From contig NZ_CP063356.1 of assembly GCF_001866075.3 (NCBI RefSeq), forward strand, positions 2,284,164 to 2,348,163: a stretch of DNA of 64,000 nucleotides, read 5' to 3'. Origin of the DNA: Anaerobacillus isosaccharinicus. GTDB taxonomy: Bacteria > Bacillota > Bacilli > Bacillales > Anaerobacillaceae. This document shows positions 1 through 8,447 of the stretch, piece after piece. A model generated the notes under the pieces. That model did no database searches, was not told where the DNA came from, and saw only the letters and a list, made by a program, of their open reading frames with translations. The stretch's first letter is position 1. Each line of letters begins with the position of its first letter. The position numbers were made by a program, and so were the translations under genes.

Positions 1-233
1 TAATTTTTATTAACTAAAGCTCCCAAGAGTGCATTAAGGAAGCAACGATTTCATAACTCCTATTGTGTTAAAGAGCAGTTTGATCATATTAGTAGCTTCC
101 ATTTATTGGTGAATTTTTGAGAGCGATTGTTCAATAGGAGATCGAATATTATAGCTCAAAACGATAAATAGGTAATATTCGATTATATAATATTTAACCT
201 TCAGAGCTGTCCATTAATTAGAGGTGTAAAAAA

Positions 234-692
234 ATGAAGATAGAATTTTCAAATATAGGTGCAGTTAGTGAAAGAGAATTAAAATTTGCTGTAATAAGTA
301 CTACTTATAAGGGGAAATGGCTTTATGTTAAGCATAAAGACCGAAACTCTTGGGAAATCCCTGGTGGGCATAGAGAACCTGGAGAAATGATTGACGAAAC
401 AGCGAAAAGAGAGTTATTTGAAGAAACAGGGTGCAAAGAAGTAGATTTAGTTCCCATTTGCGATTATTCAATGGACGATTCCGTTAATAAAATTTTTGGA
501 AGGTTATACTTTGCAAGAATAAAGGAAATCGGTCAATTACCAATATCGGAAATTGGCGAAGTGAAACTATTCGATAAACTCCCCAAAAACCTTACTTATT
601 TAGAGATTCAACCTAAATTACTTGAAAAGACACTTGCTTTTATTAAAGATTGTGAAGGTTTACAATATATATTCTTTGCAATGGATAATTAA
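234..692 (+). CDS. Nudix hydrolase
   Basis: A 152-residue Nudix-fold pyrophosphohydrolase. The Nudix box is complete: G45, E51, R59-E60, E63-E64 and G66 fit G-x5-E-x7-RE-x2-EE-x-G, so metal binding and catalysis should be intact. The preceding WEIPGGH is the usual strand before the box. GAGGTG lies 7 bases before the ATG. The protein is short and has no extra domain, and the substrate (a nucleoside diphosphate derivative) cannot be told from sequence. It stands alone, closed by a hairpin terminator at 728-754. Family is sure, substrate unknown. Confidence 0.9.
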   Translation: MKIEFSNIGAVSERELKFAVISTTYKGKWLYVKHKDRNSWEIPGGHREPGEMIDETAKRELFEETGCKEVDLVPICDYSMDDSVNKIFGRLYFARIKEIGQLPISEIGEVKLFDKLPKNLTYLEIQPKLLEKTLAFIKDCEGLQYIFFAMDN

Positions 693-727
693 ATGCAATG
701 TAACAAAAATATGGAACTTATTTTATT

Positions 728-754
728 ACGCTCAGTTATTATGAGCGTTTTTTT
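728..754 (+). terminator. Rho-independent terminator after Nudix gene
   Basis: Arms ACGCTCA (728-734) and TGAGCGT (742-748) with a 7-base loop, followed by a run of T. Confidence 0.85.
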
Positions 755-886
755 GGTTCAAAACATTACCATAACTTGTGACTAGTTATTAGTAATGAAA
801 AAATAACGAAAATATTCTTTTAAAAAAACCGAACGAAATGAAGATTTCTTACCAATATAAAGTATAGAAAAGAAGGAGGGGAGATT

Positions 887-1465
887 ATGGGTAACGCAAA
901 TGATGAAATAAATCAGATGATTGACCACATTTTATCAGGGAATAAAAAGACTTTTGGAGATCTTTATGAAAAAACGATTCAAGATGTGTATACAACAATT
1001 CATTTTTTACTAGAAGATAAAACAGAAGTAGATGATATTGTTCAGGAAACGTATATTCAAGTCTATAAAAATCTTAGTAAGTTTGATAAAACGAGAGCTT
1101 TTAAACCTTGGATTATAGGAATTGCAATAAAACAAATGTACTCAACTCGAAGAAAGATTTGGAAGCGACTAATGCTTTTAAAGAAGGTTGAAAGAACAGA
1201 AATTTTAACTACCTACGATAAAACGGACGAACTTATTAATAAATATTCAAACAAGAAAATAGATGAGTTAGTGAATTTTCTGCCCTATAAACTGAAACAG
1301 GTTATTATATTACAGTATGTAAATGAACACTCACAAGAAGAGATTGCAAAAATTTTAAATATACCACTAGGAACAGTGAAATCAAGAATTAGCTCAGCAT
1401 TAAGAAAACTGCGGCAAAAAGGTTATGAAGATAATTATTTTTTTGAGAAAGTGAGGAAAGTGTAA
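887..1465 (+). CDS. ECF-type RNA polymerase sigma factor
   Basis: A 192-residue sigma-70 family protein of the extracytoplasmic-function group. Region 2 lies at about residues 25-90 (DDIVQETYIQVYKNL, then FKPWIIGIA, typical of region 2.2-2.4). Region 4 lies at about 130-180, with the helix-turn-helix SQEEIAKILNIPLGTVKSR. There is no region 1 or 3, as expected for ECF factors. AAGGAGG precedes the ATG. Its last base overlaps the ATG of the next gene, so the two are translationally coupled, the usual arrangement for an ECF sigma and its anti-sigma. What activates it is unknown. Confidence 0.93.
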   Translation: MGNANDEINQMIDHILSGNKKTFGDLYEKTIQDVYTTIHFLLEDKTEVDDIVQETYIQVYKNLSKFDKTRAFKPWIIGIAIKQMYSTRRKIWKRLMLLKKVERTEILTTYDKTDELINKYSNKKIDELVNFLPYKLKQVIILQYVNEHSQEEIAKILNIPLGTVKSRISSALRKLRQKGYEDNYFFEKVRKV

Positions 1466-2169
1466 TGAGTTTTGAAACGAAGGTAAAGCAGTCTTTAAAA
1501 GAAAAAAGTAAGCAAATCACTGCTCCACAAGAATTGAAGCAAAAAGTGATGAATAAAATTGAAAATATTGGTGTTGTCAGTAAAATGAAAAAACGAGTAG
1601 TAGCGGGTTTTATTGCAGTTGCTTTAATTATCCCAACGGGTGCCATTGCTTATCAAGCTTATTTAGCCGACGACTTATATGGTTCATTTGAAAATCTTAA
1701 GAAACATGTGACTTCTGGAACAGTAGACAGCTATATGTTATTTAATGCCAAATTAGCTCAAGCAAAGGGCGAGTTAGGACAGGAGGAATATGAACAATTT
1801 AAAGAGCTACTAAAGGTAATTACGAGTTCAAAACTGAAGTACGGTGACACATATGGAAATATTGATTATGACACGATTCCACAAGATAAAGTACAGGAAA
1901 TTAAAAATGCTATGATGGTGGTACAACCTTATTTTGATAAATTAAACGGAGCAGAGTCAAGTAAGGTTATTTTGCCGCCTCAAGAATATGATTTATATAT
2001 TGAGGCACTAATGACTTATGAAAAAATACTAGTGAAAAGCGGAATAAATCCAAGTAATAGGTTTTTGGACGAGGACATAAAGCCAGAATTCATAGAAGAA
2101 TTTATCGCAGCTAGAGGTATAATAAGGGATGTTAATATAATAGTAATGAATGTTACTAGTGATGATTAA
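1465..2169 (+). CDS. probable membrane anti-sigma factor (DUF3600-like)
   Basis: A 234-residue protein. Residues 1-40 are a charged cytoplasmic segment, residues about 45-66 (VVAGFIAVALIIPTGAIAYQ) form one transmembrane helix, and the rest is an extracytoplasmic domain rich in charged helices. It has no zinc-binding HxxxCxxC motif, so it is not a ZAS-type anti-sigma. It resembles the DUF3600 proteins that follow ECF sigma genes in Bacillus. The start overlaps the sigma stop codon by one base, which supports the pairing. Anti-sigma function is inferred from context and topology. A terminator follows at 2181-2215. Confidence 0.75.
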   Translation: MSFETKVKQSLKEKSKQITAPQELKQKVMNKIENIGVVSKMKKRVVAGFIAVALIIPTGAIAYQAYLADDLYGSFENLKKHVTSGTVDSYMLFNAKLAQAKGELGQEEYEQFKELLKVITSSKLKYGDTYGNIDYDTIPQDKVQEIKNAMMVVQPYFDKLNGAESSKVILPPQEYDLYIEALMTYEKILVKSGINPSNRFLDEDIKPEFIEEFIAARGIIRDVNIIVMNVTSDD

Positions 2170-2180
2170 TTGAGATATCG

Positions 2181-2215
2181 AAACAGCCAATGGCTAATTT
2201 TGGTATTGGCTGTTT
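2181..2215 (+). terminator. terminator after ECF sigma/anti-sigma pair
   Basis: Perfect 11-bp arms AAACAGCCAAT (2181-2191) and ATTGGCTGTTT (2205-2215) followed by T-rich sequence. Confidence 0.85.
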
Positions 2216-2486
2216 TGATTTATGAAAAATACCAAATTATTTATTTTTGCTGGTCACCTATTTTTTATTGAAGAGGAATATAAAGTTAGTGATTTAATTG
2301 AGTTTGACAACATGAATATTTTCAATTTTCGAGTTGCAATGTTGCAGCTTATTTTTTTGTCCATAAACTGGAAAATGATGTTAGAATAATGGTGATCATC
2401 TTTAGAAGTAAATTCCTTTCTTGAGCTAAATAGATAAGGAGACTGGGGGAGAGTGTGATTAAAGGTGTATAGAGACTATCGTTGTA

Positions 2487-2771
2487 TTGGATTACTGGTT
2501 TGTTTTTTCTACTGAAAATTCCTCTATAAAATATATCGTTATTGGTGGTCACTCTGAAAAATCAGCTCCATCTAATCCCTACGAATTTTCATTGCACACT
2601 GTAAAGGAACAACCTGAAAAGTATCAAATTAAAGAGGTAGTTAATAACTTTGCCTTCTTTGTCCTTGATGGGTATTCTGAAGATAATTGGACAATCAGAG
2701 GACTTAATGAGGATGGAGATCTAATTGCTGATAAATTATTTGGTGGCGACATCCGATTTATTAGTAGGTAA
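2487..2771 (+). CDS. hypothetical protein
   Basis: A 94-residue soluble protein of no family I recognise. An in-frame stop at 2460-2462 leaves TTG at 2487 as the only usual start. No good Shine-Dalgarno lies close to it (AAGGAGACTGGGGGAG is about 40 bases away), so the gene may have lost its true 5' end. Composition is like its neighbours, and the pattern DGYSEDNWTIRGLNEDGDLI suggests beta strands. It ends 29 bases before the acetyltransferase gene and could be cotranscribed with it. Coding status is moderately likely, function unknown. Confidence 0.5.
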   Translation: MDYWFVFSTENSSIKYIVIGGHSEKSAPSNPYEFSLHTVKEQPEKYQIKEVVNNFAFFVLDGYSEDNWTIRGLNEDGDLIADKLFGGDIRFISR

Positions 2772-2800
2772 ATTAAAAACAAGGGAGGTTAGGTGTCTAA

Positions 2801-3634
2801 ATGTTAACCCATAGATTGCTTACTCATGATAAAATTGTTGAATTATTGCCCCACATTAATACAGACCAGAATTTGCTCTTCTATAGTTATATAACTCAAC
2901 GCAAAGAGAAGGCTAAATATTGTTGTCAATTTGTTAATAACCAAATTACTGCTGTATTAGCTTATTTCAGTGAACTTTCCTTTCCTGCCTTTTCATTCTT
3001 CGGAGTTGAAGAGCAGAACACCTTTTTTCCAGAACTAATCGCTTTTACAAGAGATGCTATAAAACTTGATGAAAATGCTGTTTGTGGAACGATACTCTGT
3101 GAAAGTGAACTTGAACTTTTCCGATCCTTTGGTCTCATTAAAGGGAACCCACAGCGTTTTTTAAATATGCAGCATCAGGATGCTTCGAAACTCCTTGAAT
3201 CAAACATTGTAGAAAAAATTAGTGAAAATGAATATTCCGAGGTGATAGATTTTTTACATAGAGGTGGAATGAAATTTTTTACTAGGAGTGAGTTAGAGAG
3301 TTGTCCTTTTCTGGGAATTAAGGAAGGGAAAGATTTCATAGCAGTGGGTGGCTACCATTTTTATGACTCTCAGCTTGTAGAACTAGGGAACATTGTTACT
3401 AGATTAGATTGCAGAGGAAGGGGATTAGCTAAACACATAACAAGTGCATTGACACACCTCGGTAAAAAGCGTTCACCAGATGTCTATCTTGGTGTATTGG
3501 CAGATAACCTACCTGCTGTTCATTTATATGAGAGTTTGGGTTATCAAACAATAATGGAACTTTCCATAGTAGAATTTACTTTGTTTAGTACACATATTAC
3601 TTGTAATTCTAATTGGCTCACGAGTGGCGCTTAA
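2801..3634 (+). CDS. GNAT family N-acetyltransferase
   Basis: A 277-residue acetyltransferase. The acetyl-CoA-binding GNAT core is in the C-terminal half (about residues 180-260): ELGNIVTRLDCRGRGLAKHI carries the R/Q-x-x-G-x-G/A loop, and NLPAVHLYESLGYQ is the usual last helix. The N-terminal 150 residues are a degenerate GNAT-like half, as in FR47-type two-domain enzymes. GGGAGG lies about 11 bases before the ATG. The acceptor substrate cannot be predicted. Confidence 0.85.
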   Translation: MLTHRLLTHDKIVELLPHINTDQNLLFYSYITQRKEKAKYCCQFVNNQITAVLAYFSELSFPAFSFFGVEEQNTFFPELIAFTRDAIKLDENAVCGTILCESELELFRSFGLIKGNPQRFLNMQHQDASKLLESNIVEKISENEYSEVIDFLHRGGMKFFTRSELESCPFLGIKEGKDFIAVGGYHFYDSQLVELGNIVTRLDCRGRGLAKHITSALTHLGKKRSPDVYLGVLADNLPAVHLYESLGYQTIMELSIVEFTLFSTHITCNSNWLTSGA

Positions 3635-3821
3635 CACTATTTACATTTACCCCATATAAAAGGGGATTAGTGTAAATAGTAGAGTATAAAAGCTGTGAAA
3701 GTGAGAAGGAGAATAGTTGAAGAGTAAAATATGAAAAGGTAGTTAAACGAAATTTTGGTACCTTGTGTACGTTACTATACATTGGTTAAACATATGTCTG
3801 ATTCTTAACTAGGAGGTAGTC

Positions 3822-4262
3822 TTGGTCTATAGAGCTACAACTCAAAGATATCTATTGTTATTTATTCTTGTGGTGACTTTTGTGAGGATGCTGTTCGTCA
3901 ATTCTGTAACGGTTTTGGATGCTATATTGGTCGTGTTTGTTGCCATTGGCTTGTCTGTTAATTACAAACTTAAAATCGAAAAAGATACTTTGTCATATCA
4001 AATGTTAATTTTAACGTTACCCATTTATCAAAAACAAGTAGCTCATGACAAAATAATTGAAATAAGATTTAAACGTGTCGGCTGGGCAACGAAAGGAGCA
4101 ATTGTTCATGTGAAAAAAGGTTTTAATATTCGAGTGATTTTATTTACTCCACAGACTGTATTTGAAGAAATAACTCAATTTGCTTTTGAGAATAATATAC
4201 ATATAACGAAAACAAAAGATTATAAGATTTTAGAAACGAAGACAAGGGAAATTCGCTCCTGA
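3822..4262 (+). CDS. small membrane protein with PH-like domain
   Basis: A 146-residue protein. The TTG start at 3822 is chosen because AGGAGG (3811-3816) precedes it by 5 bases. Two hydrophobic segments at about residues 9-27 and 30-48 are followed by a soluble domain that begins LKIEKDTLSYQML. The pattern of strands ending in a helix (PQTVFEEITQFAFEN) resembles bacterial PH (bPH2/YdbT-like) domains. Membrane anchoring is clear, the PH assignment is tentative and the role unknown. Confidence 0.65.
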   Translation: MVYRATTQRYLLLFILVVTFVRMLFVNSVTVLDAILVVFVAIGLSVNYKLKIEKDTLSYQMLILTLPIYQKQVAHDKIIEIRFKRVGWATKGAIVHVKKGFNIRVILFTPQTVFEEITQFAFENNIHITKTKDYKILETKTREIRS

Positions 4263-4321
4263 AGTTTGACTTTTTAGTATAGATCTTAGCCATTTATGAT
4301 ACCGAATAGAAAAAATGGAAG

Positions 4322-4345
4322 GCGAGCTACTAAAGAGTAGCTCGC
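4322..4345 (-). terminator. terminator of the DUF2798-like gene
   Basis: Perfect 10-bp hairpin, GCGAGCTACT (4322-4331) and AGTAGCTCGC (4336-4345). Read on the - strand it is followed by a T run (the A run at 4310-4315). Confidence 0.8.
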
Positions 4346-4350
4346 TTATC

Positions 4351-4635
4351 TTATAAGCTTATTTCTGGCTCTTCCGCCAGTGGTTTAACGTATTTAGTTA
4401 ATAGAGCACGAGAGATTGGTCCGACAATGAGTAACTGCGATGGAAGAGCTACGATAAAGTTTAAACCAACTATTTTAAGGTAAGCTGTGAAGATTGAACC
4501 GTCAATTCCTGTCGTTAAAGCAGTTAAAATAAGTCCATAAACAGACATTATGAGAACCATTAAAGCGACCATACAAAAAGCGATTGCGACAATAAAGTTG
4601 ATTTCTTTTGTTTTGACAAATGGGTGATAATGCAA
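4351..4635 (-). CDS. DUF2798-like membrane protein
   Basis: A 94-residue protein with two predicted transmembrane helices (about residues 14-38 and 53-75). The sequence LPSQLLIVGPISRALLTKYV matches the DUF2798 repeat (two helices ending in a polar R/K tail). The only usual start is TTG at 4635 with a weak, very close GGAG, and the frame is open only 8 codons further upstream. Just beyond its 5' end lies a fragment of a lipoprotein gene in the opposite direction, so the promoter or start may have been replaced by recombination. It is the only - strand gene in the first 12 kb. Confidence 0.7.
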   Translation of the reverse strand: MHYHPFVKTKEINFIVAIAFCMVALMVLIMSVYGLILTALTTGIDGSIFTAYLKIVGLNFIVALPSQLLIVGPISRALLTKYVKPLAEEPEISL

Positions 4636-4677
4636 ATCTCCGGCTTGTGGTTCAACTTAACTATTTTGACAAAAGTG

Positions 4678-4752
4678 GACACACATACGTTTTATTCATT
4701 GTCCAATAGTTCATGTGAAGAAGTCTATGAGCTTGTTTATAATATAAAATAA
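4678..4752 (+). pseudogene. 3' fragment of a lipoprotein gene (paralogue of 11825-12184)
   Basis: Twenty-four codons plus stop that read in frame as the last part of the lipoprotein at 11825-12184: DTHTFYSLSNSSCEEVYELV against DTHTIYSLTNSSVEEIYEFV. The similarity runs on past the stop codon. The substitutions are conservative, so the copy diverged while still coding and was cut at its 5' side later. The break lies next to the DUF2798-like gene. Confidence 0.8.
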
Positions 4753-4926
4753 ATAGTTTTATTTTTAAGCTAAAGGGAACGGCGTTAGAAAAATTACGGG
4801 CTGTAGTAAATGCAGCTCGTTTTTTTAATTTCATAACTATTGGGAATTTATGTTAAAATGAAGAGTGGATACTTCAGTAAAAATAGAGCTAATATAATTA
4901 TCTCTGACATAGTAAATAGGGAGGGA

Positions 4927-5508
4927 ATGACTTTCTTGAAAAAACAAGCTTTGAAAAAATTTGATTTCCTTTTTATCGTTCTTTTTTTGTGGTTTATCCT
5001 ACATACTGCCATTATAGTAACAGATGGTGTAAATGATGAATTAGCAGCTGTAGATATAGCGGTGGTTCTAGGTAATAAAGTCGAATTAGATGGTCAGCCC
5101 TCTAATAGATTAAAAGCTAGATTAGATAAATCTGTAGAACTTTATGAGGAAGGATATTTTAAGTACATATTAGTAAGTGGTGGTATAGGAATAGAAGGTT
5201 TTGATGAAGCAAAAGTCATGAAAGAATACTTAGTGAATAAAGGTATTCCCTCAGAGTTAATTATAGAAGATAGTAACGGTTATAATTCATTCATGACCGC
5301 AGAAAATACTAAAGCCATAATGAAGGATTTGAATATAAAATCTGTTATGGTGATTACACAATACTTTCATATAACACGGACAAAATTAGCGTTTAACAAA
5401 CTTGGTTTTGAAAATGTGTATTCAGCACATGCAGAAATCTTTGAGTATAGAGATTTATATTCGATCACTCGAGAATTTCCAGCTTATTATAAATACGCAT
5501 TTAATTAA
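4927..5508 (+). CDS. YdcF/DUF218-type membrane-anchored protein
   Basis: About 193 residues from ATG 4927 (GGGAGGG just upstream; TTG 4936 is an equally good start by spacing). An N-terminal transmembrane helix (FLFIVLFLWFILHTAIIV) is followed by a DUF218/YdcF domain. This shows AAVDIAVVLGNKVELDGQPS, a core helix RLKARLDKSVELYEEG, then YILVSGGIG, ENTKAIM and VMVITQYFHITRT. Family members such as SanA and YdcF are linked to envelope integrity, and the reaction is not settled. The domain would face outward. The open frame extends further upstream to 4840, but without a ribosome binding site. Confidence 0.85.
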   Translation: MTFLKKQALKKFDFLFIVLFLWFILHTAIIVTDGVNDELAAVDIAVVLGNKVELDGQPSNRLKARLDKSVELYEEGYFKYILVSGGIGIEGFDEAKVMKEYLVNKGIPSELIIEDSNGYNSFMTAENTKAIMKDLNIKSVMVITQYFHITRTKLAFNKLGFENVYSAHAEIFEYRDLYSITREFPAYYKYAFN

Positions 5509-5525
5509 AAATGGGGTGAAATTGA

Positions 5526-5657
5526 ATGCTTATCTTTATCACAATAGCTGTAATAGTGTTTTTATTCGACTTTGCTAGAATTAGAAAGCAGAATGATACG
5601 CTAATAAAACAAAATGAAAAGGTAATTTCTTTATTAGAAGAAATTAAAAACAAATAG
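5526..5657 (+). CDS. 43-residue single-pass membrane protein
   Basis: A short gene of 43 codons with GGGGTG 9 bases before its ATG, starting 17 bases after the YdcF gene. Residues 2-16 (LIFITIAVIVFLFDF) form a transmembrane helix. The rest is a charged amphipathic or coiled-coil tail (RKQNDTLIKQNEKVISLLEE). Small Bacillus proteins with a membrane anchor followed by a short coiled coil are common, and the role is unknown. Probably cotranscribed with the gene before it. Confidence 0.7.
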   Translation: MLIFITIAVIVFLFDFARIRKQNDTLIKQNEKVISLLEEIKNK

Positions 5658-5725
5658 AACAACCAGTAAGCAATAGTTAAATAAAGGCTGTCGCTTAGCA
5701 TCAAAATCCATTGGAGTTGATTAAA

Positions 5726-6238
5726 ATGAAAAAAATCCTTATCCTTTCGTTATTCCTTCTCTGTGTCTTCCTAACAGCCTGCACTTCTACTGATAGAGAT
5801 GAGGCTTCATTTAGTAATGTTAAAGATGCTATTGAGCATGTAATTAATGTAGAAGAGCAACACAAAAATGACATTGAAGTAGTGAAATCCCATACATTGA
5901 CTGAAGATATTGAAGTCGTTTTCTTTACAAATGGTAAAACTCTTTCAACATATGCTGCCCTTGCTAATGATAGAGGAGAAATAAAAATTGATAGACTTAC
6001 TAATGATGTATCACCTGGTCGTATTAATTCTGAAACCGGCTACTCATACATGAACAGCACTATTACCTTAGATAATCACACAATATATATATTGATAGGA
6101 AAGTGTGATGATCAAATGAAGGGTGTAACAATTTATAACGATTTTTTCTCGGAGGATTTGACTGTAGTTAAAGGATACTTTGTTTACATTTCTGAAACAG
6201 AAATAAGGACAGAGCGTTTAAATATAGAAATCTATTAA
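5726..6238 (+). CDS. lipoprotein of unknown function
   Basis: About 170 residues from ATG 5726, chosen over an upstream in-frame TTG because GGAG (5713-5716) has normal spacing to it. The signal peptide KKILILSLFLLCVFLTAC ends in the lipobox L-T-A-C, so the mature protein is a membrane-attached lipoprotein. No known domain is recognised in the body, which looks like mixed alpha/beta. Its spacer carries the motif AAAGGCTGTCGCTT at 5683-5696, shared with other accessory genes in this window. Confidence 0.8.
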   Translation: MKKILILSLFLLCVFLTACTSTDRDEASFSNVKDAIEHVINVEEQHKNDIEVVKSHTLTEDIEVVFFTNGKTLSTYAALANDRGEIKIDRLTNDVSPGRINSETGYSYMNSTITLDNHTIYILIGKCDDQMKGVTIYNDFFSEDLTVVKGYFVYISETEIRTERLNIEIY

Positions 6239-6381
6239 GAGAAGGATAGCTGAATACAAGTTATCATCTTGTCTTATTTGTAGGTTGTAGCTCTTCGAAT
6301 TAATTGAACAGATGAGTTTAAGAAAGTCAGAGTTTTGTACAGATGCAGATTTTAATAAATGACTCAAGGTGGTTAGAAAAA

Positions 6382-6888
6382 ATGGCGATGTCAGATTATT
6401 ATAAAAACCTCAGAGAAAAAGTGGGTAACGAACTGATTTTTATGCCAAGTGTAGCGGGAATTGTTCGAAACAACTTGGGGGAAATTTTATTGCAAAACAA
6501 AGGAAATGGTGAAAAATGGAGCCTTCCTGCTGGTGCAATTGAACTTGGAGAAGCACCAGCACAAGCAGTTGTTCGTGAAGTATGGGAAGAGACAGGATTA
6601 TATGTTGTGCCAAAGAAGTTATTAGCCATATTTGGTGGGAAAGACTTTCGGTACCAATATCCTAATGGCCATCAAGTGGAGTATAACGTCTATATGTTTG
6701 AGTGCGTTATTCAAAGTGGTGAACTAAGTCCAATAGACAATGAAACGACTAAACTTCAATACTTTTGCCCAAACAACATGCCTGAACTCGCTTTACCTTA
6801 CCCTAAAAAATTATTTTTACAAAGGGAAGATAGTGAACTATATTTTCAGTGGAATGAGCAATGGTTAGAAAATCTTTCTCAAAAATAA
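6382..6888 (+). CDS. Nudix hydrolase
   Basis: About 168 residues from ATG 6382 (AAGGTGG upstream; the frame is open to an ATG at 6343 that has no ribosome binding site). The Nudix box is complete (G51, E57, R65-E66, E69-E70, G72) after the usual WSLPAG. The N-terminal helix YYKNLREKVGNELIFMPS is typical of the ADP-ribose-pyrophosphatase-like Nudix proteins common as single genes in Bacillus. It is a different subfamily from the Nudix protein at 234-692. Substrate unknown. Confidence 0.9.
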   Translation: MAMSDYYKNLREKVGNELIFMPSVAGIVRNNLGEILLQNKGNGEKWSLPAGAIELGEAPAQAVVREVWEETGLYVVPKKLLAIFGGKDFRYQYPNGHQVEYNVYMFECVIQSGELSPIDNETTKLQYFCPNNMPELALPYPKKLFLQREDSELYFQWNEQWLENLSQK

Positions 6889-7022
6889 ATATTTCTTTTT
6901 TATACGAACGAGTGTTAGCAAACTGTCGTTGCTGTTATCGTTTTACGTTCAGAAGAGTTGAAGTCTCTATAGGAAACATATTGTAAAATGTTGTAACGAT
7001 TATCATTGTAAGGGGGAAGAGT

Positions 7023-7784
7023 ATGAAAACAACTAATTACTCAAAAATCGCTGAAAAGTACGATAAAAACCAATATAGAGTTAATGAAATTAGAGTTGAT
7101 CTTGATTTAAAAGAGTACGTTGATAACAATAGCAAACATGAATACCAGGTATTGGATTTATCTTGCGGAACAGGTCTTTACCTTGAAAAACAAATCAATT
7201 ATTTTGAAGGGCTTAACATTAAGTGGACTGGACTGGACTTATCAGAACAAATGTTGAACAAGGCTAACCAAAAGTTGAAAAATGTAAAATTAATCAGAGC
7301 CGATGTAGTGGATATGCCGTATGCATCGGAAACGTTAGATTTTATCTCTAATAACTATGCTTTCCATCATTATAGTAATAAAGGAAAAGCATTAGATGAG
7401 ATATATCGTGTATTAACAAGAGGTGGTATTTATAAATTACATAATATAGCAATCCATGAAATGCCTAATTGGTGGGTGTATCACTATTTCCCAACAGCTT
7501 ATTATGAAGATTTAAAAAGATTTTGGAGTAAAGATATTATTTTTAATGAGCTTACAACAAGAGGCTTAGTAGTAAACTTAAACATTGAGTACAGAATGGA
7601 AAATGTTAGGGTTGTGGATTACATCGGTTACGCAGAAAATAGAGATATTTCCGTACTTACTTTAATTAACGATAAGGATTATGAGGAAGGATTAGATAGA
7701 ATGAGATACGATATAAAAATTAATCCTGACAAAACTATTGTAAATGATTTTGCTGAGATGTTTTGTATCGCTAAAAAATTATAG
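7023..7784 (+). CDS. class I SAM-dependent methyltransferase
   Basis: A 253-residue protein with a methyltransferase-11-type Rossmann domain. Motif I is VLDLSCGTGLYLEK (residues 43-56), the acidic end of strand 2 is WTGLDLSEQM, strand 4 is ADVVDMPYAS...LDFISNNYAFHH, and the post-motif is ALDEIYRVLTRGG. The C-terminal third is alpha-helical and probably forms the substrate cap. AAGGGGGAAGAG precedes the ATG. It is a single gene, and the methyl acceptor (small molecule or lipid) cannot be predicted. Confidence 0.88.
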   Translation: MKTTNYSKIAEKYDKNQYRVNEIRVDLDLKEYVDNNSKHEYQVLDLSCGTGLYLEKQINYFEGLNIKWTGLDLSEQMLNKANQKLKNVKLIRADVVDMPYASETLDFISNNYAFHHYSNKGKALDEIYRVLTRGGIYKLHNIAIHEMPNWWVYHYFPTAYYEDLKRFWSKDIIFNELTTRGLVVNLNIEYRMENVRVVDYIGYAENRDISVLTLINDKDYEEGLDRMRYDIKINPDKTIVNDFAEMFCIAKKL

Positions 7785-7913
7785 CAGCTGTTTCCACACT
7801 TTAGTTAAGGAGCTGTGTAAAAGGCAGTTCCTATTTTCGTTGAAGTAATGAGAGGGTTAATACAATATGAAGTTAATGTTAAAACATTTATAGCTGTTGC
7901 GGAGGAAAAATAT

Positions 7914-8342
7914 ATGATTAGAGAAGCAAAGAAGCAGGATATTGCGGGTTTAGCAGAGTTAATGGGAGAATTGGGATACCCAACGGATTTCAAAGAGATG
8001 GAATATAGAATGTCTAATATACTTTCAAACAACAACTATCAAACTTATGTGTATGAAGAAGATGGGAAATTACTAGGAATGATTGGGATGATTTTGTGTT
8101 ACCGATTTGAAAGAAATGAAAGTTACATTAGGATTGTAGCTTTTGTAGTCCATTCTGAATTAAGAGGTAAAGGCATTGGTAGTCTCCTATTGGAAGAAGC
8201 AGAGAATTGGGCAAAGAAGCAAGGAGCGAATATGATGACTTTAAATAGTGGCAATCGTACTGAACGAAACGATGCACACCAGTATTATTTTCGTAGAGGT
8301 TTTGAAGGAAAAGCTACAGGTTTTTATAAGCAATTGAAGTAA
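7914..8342 (+). CDS. GNAT family N-acetyltransferase
   Basis: About 142 residues from ATG 7914, preferred because GCGGAGGA lies 8 bases upstream and MIREAKKQDIAGLAELM is the canonical first strand and helix of small GNAT enzymes. The frame is open to 7848. The acetyl-CoA loop is VVHSELRGKGIGSLLLEEAE, and the final segment NDAHQYYFRRGFE is typical of AAC(6')-like and PhnO-like members. Substrate unknown. Confidence 0.88.
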   Translation: MIREAKKQDIAGLAELMGELGYPTDFKEMEYRMSNILSNNNYQTYVYEEDGKLLGMIGMILCYRFERNESYIRIVAFVVHSELRGKGIGSLLLEEAENWAKKQGANMMTLNSGNRTERNDAHQYYFRRGFEGKATGFYKQLK

Positions 8343-8447
8343 GAAGTTACTCAACTAAAGATAAGAGGTAGCTGAATAAAGGTTATCGCTTCTCTTTGTT
8401 GAAGTGATGAGCAAGTTGTTAGTGAAGTAACATGGTGGAGGTAAATT

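Noticed and set aside
2222-2389. 55-codon + strand ORF with hydrophobic stretches
   Set aside because: It starts in the tail of a terminator with no ribosome binding site or promoter. Probably chance in AT-rich DNA.
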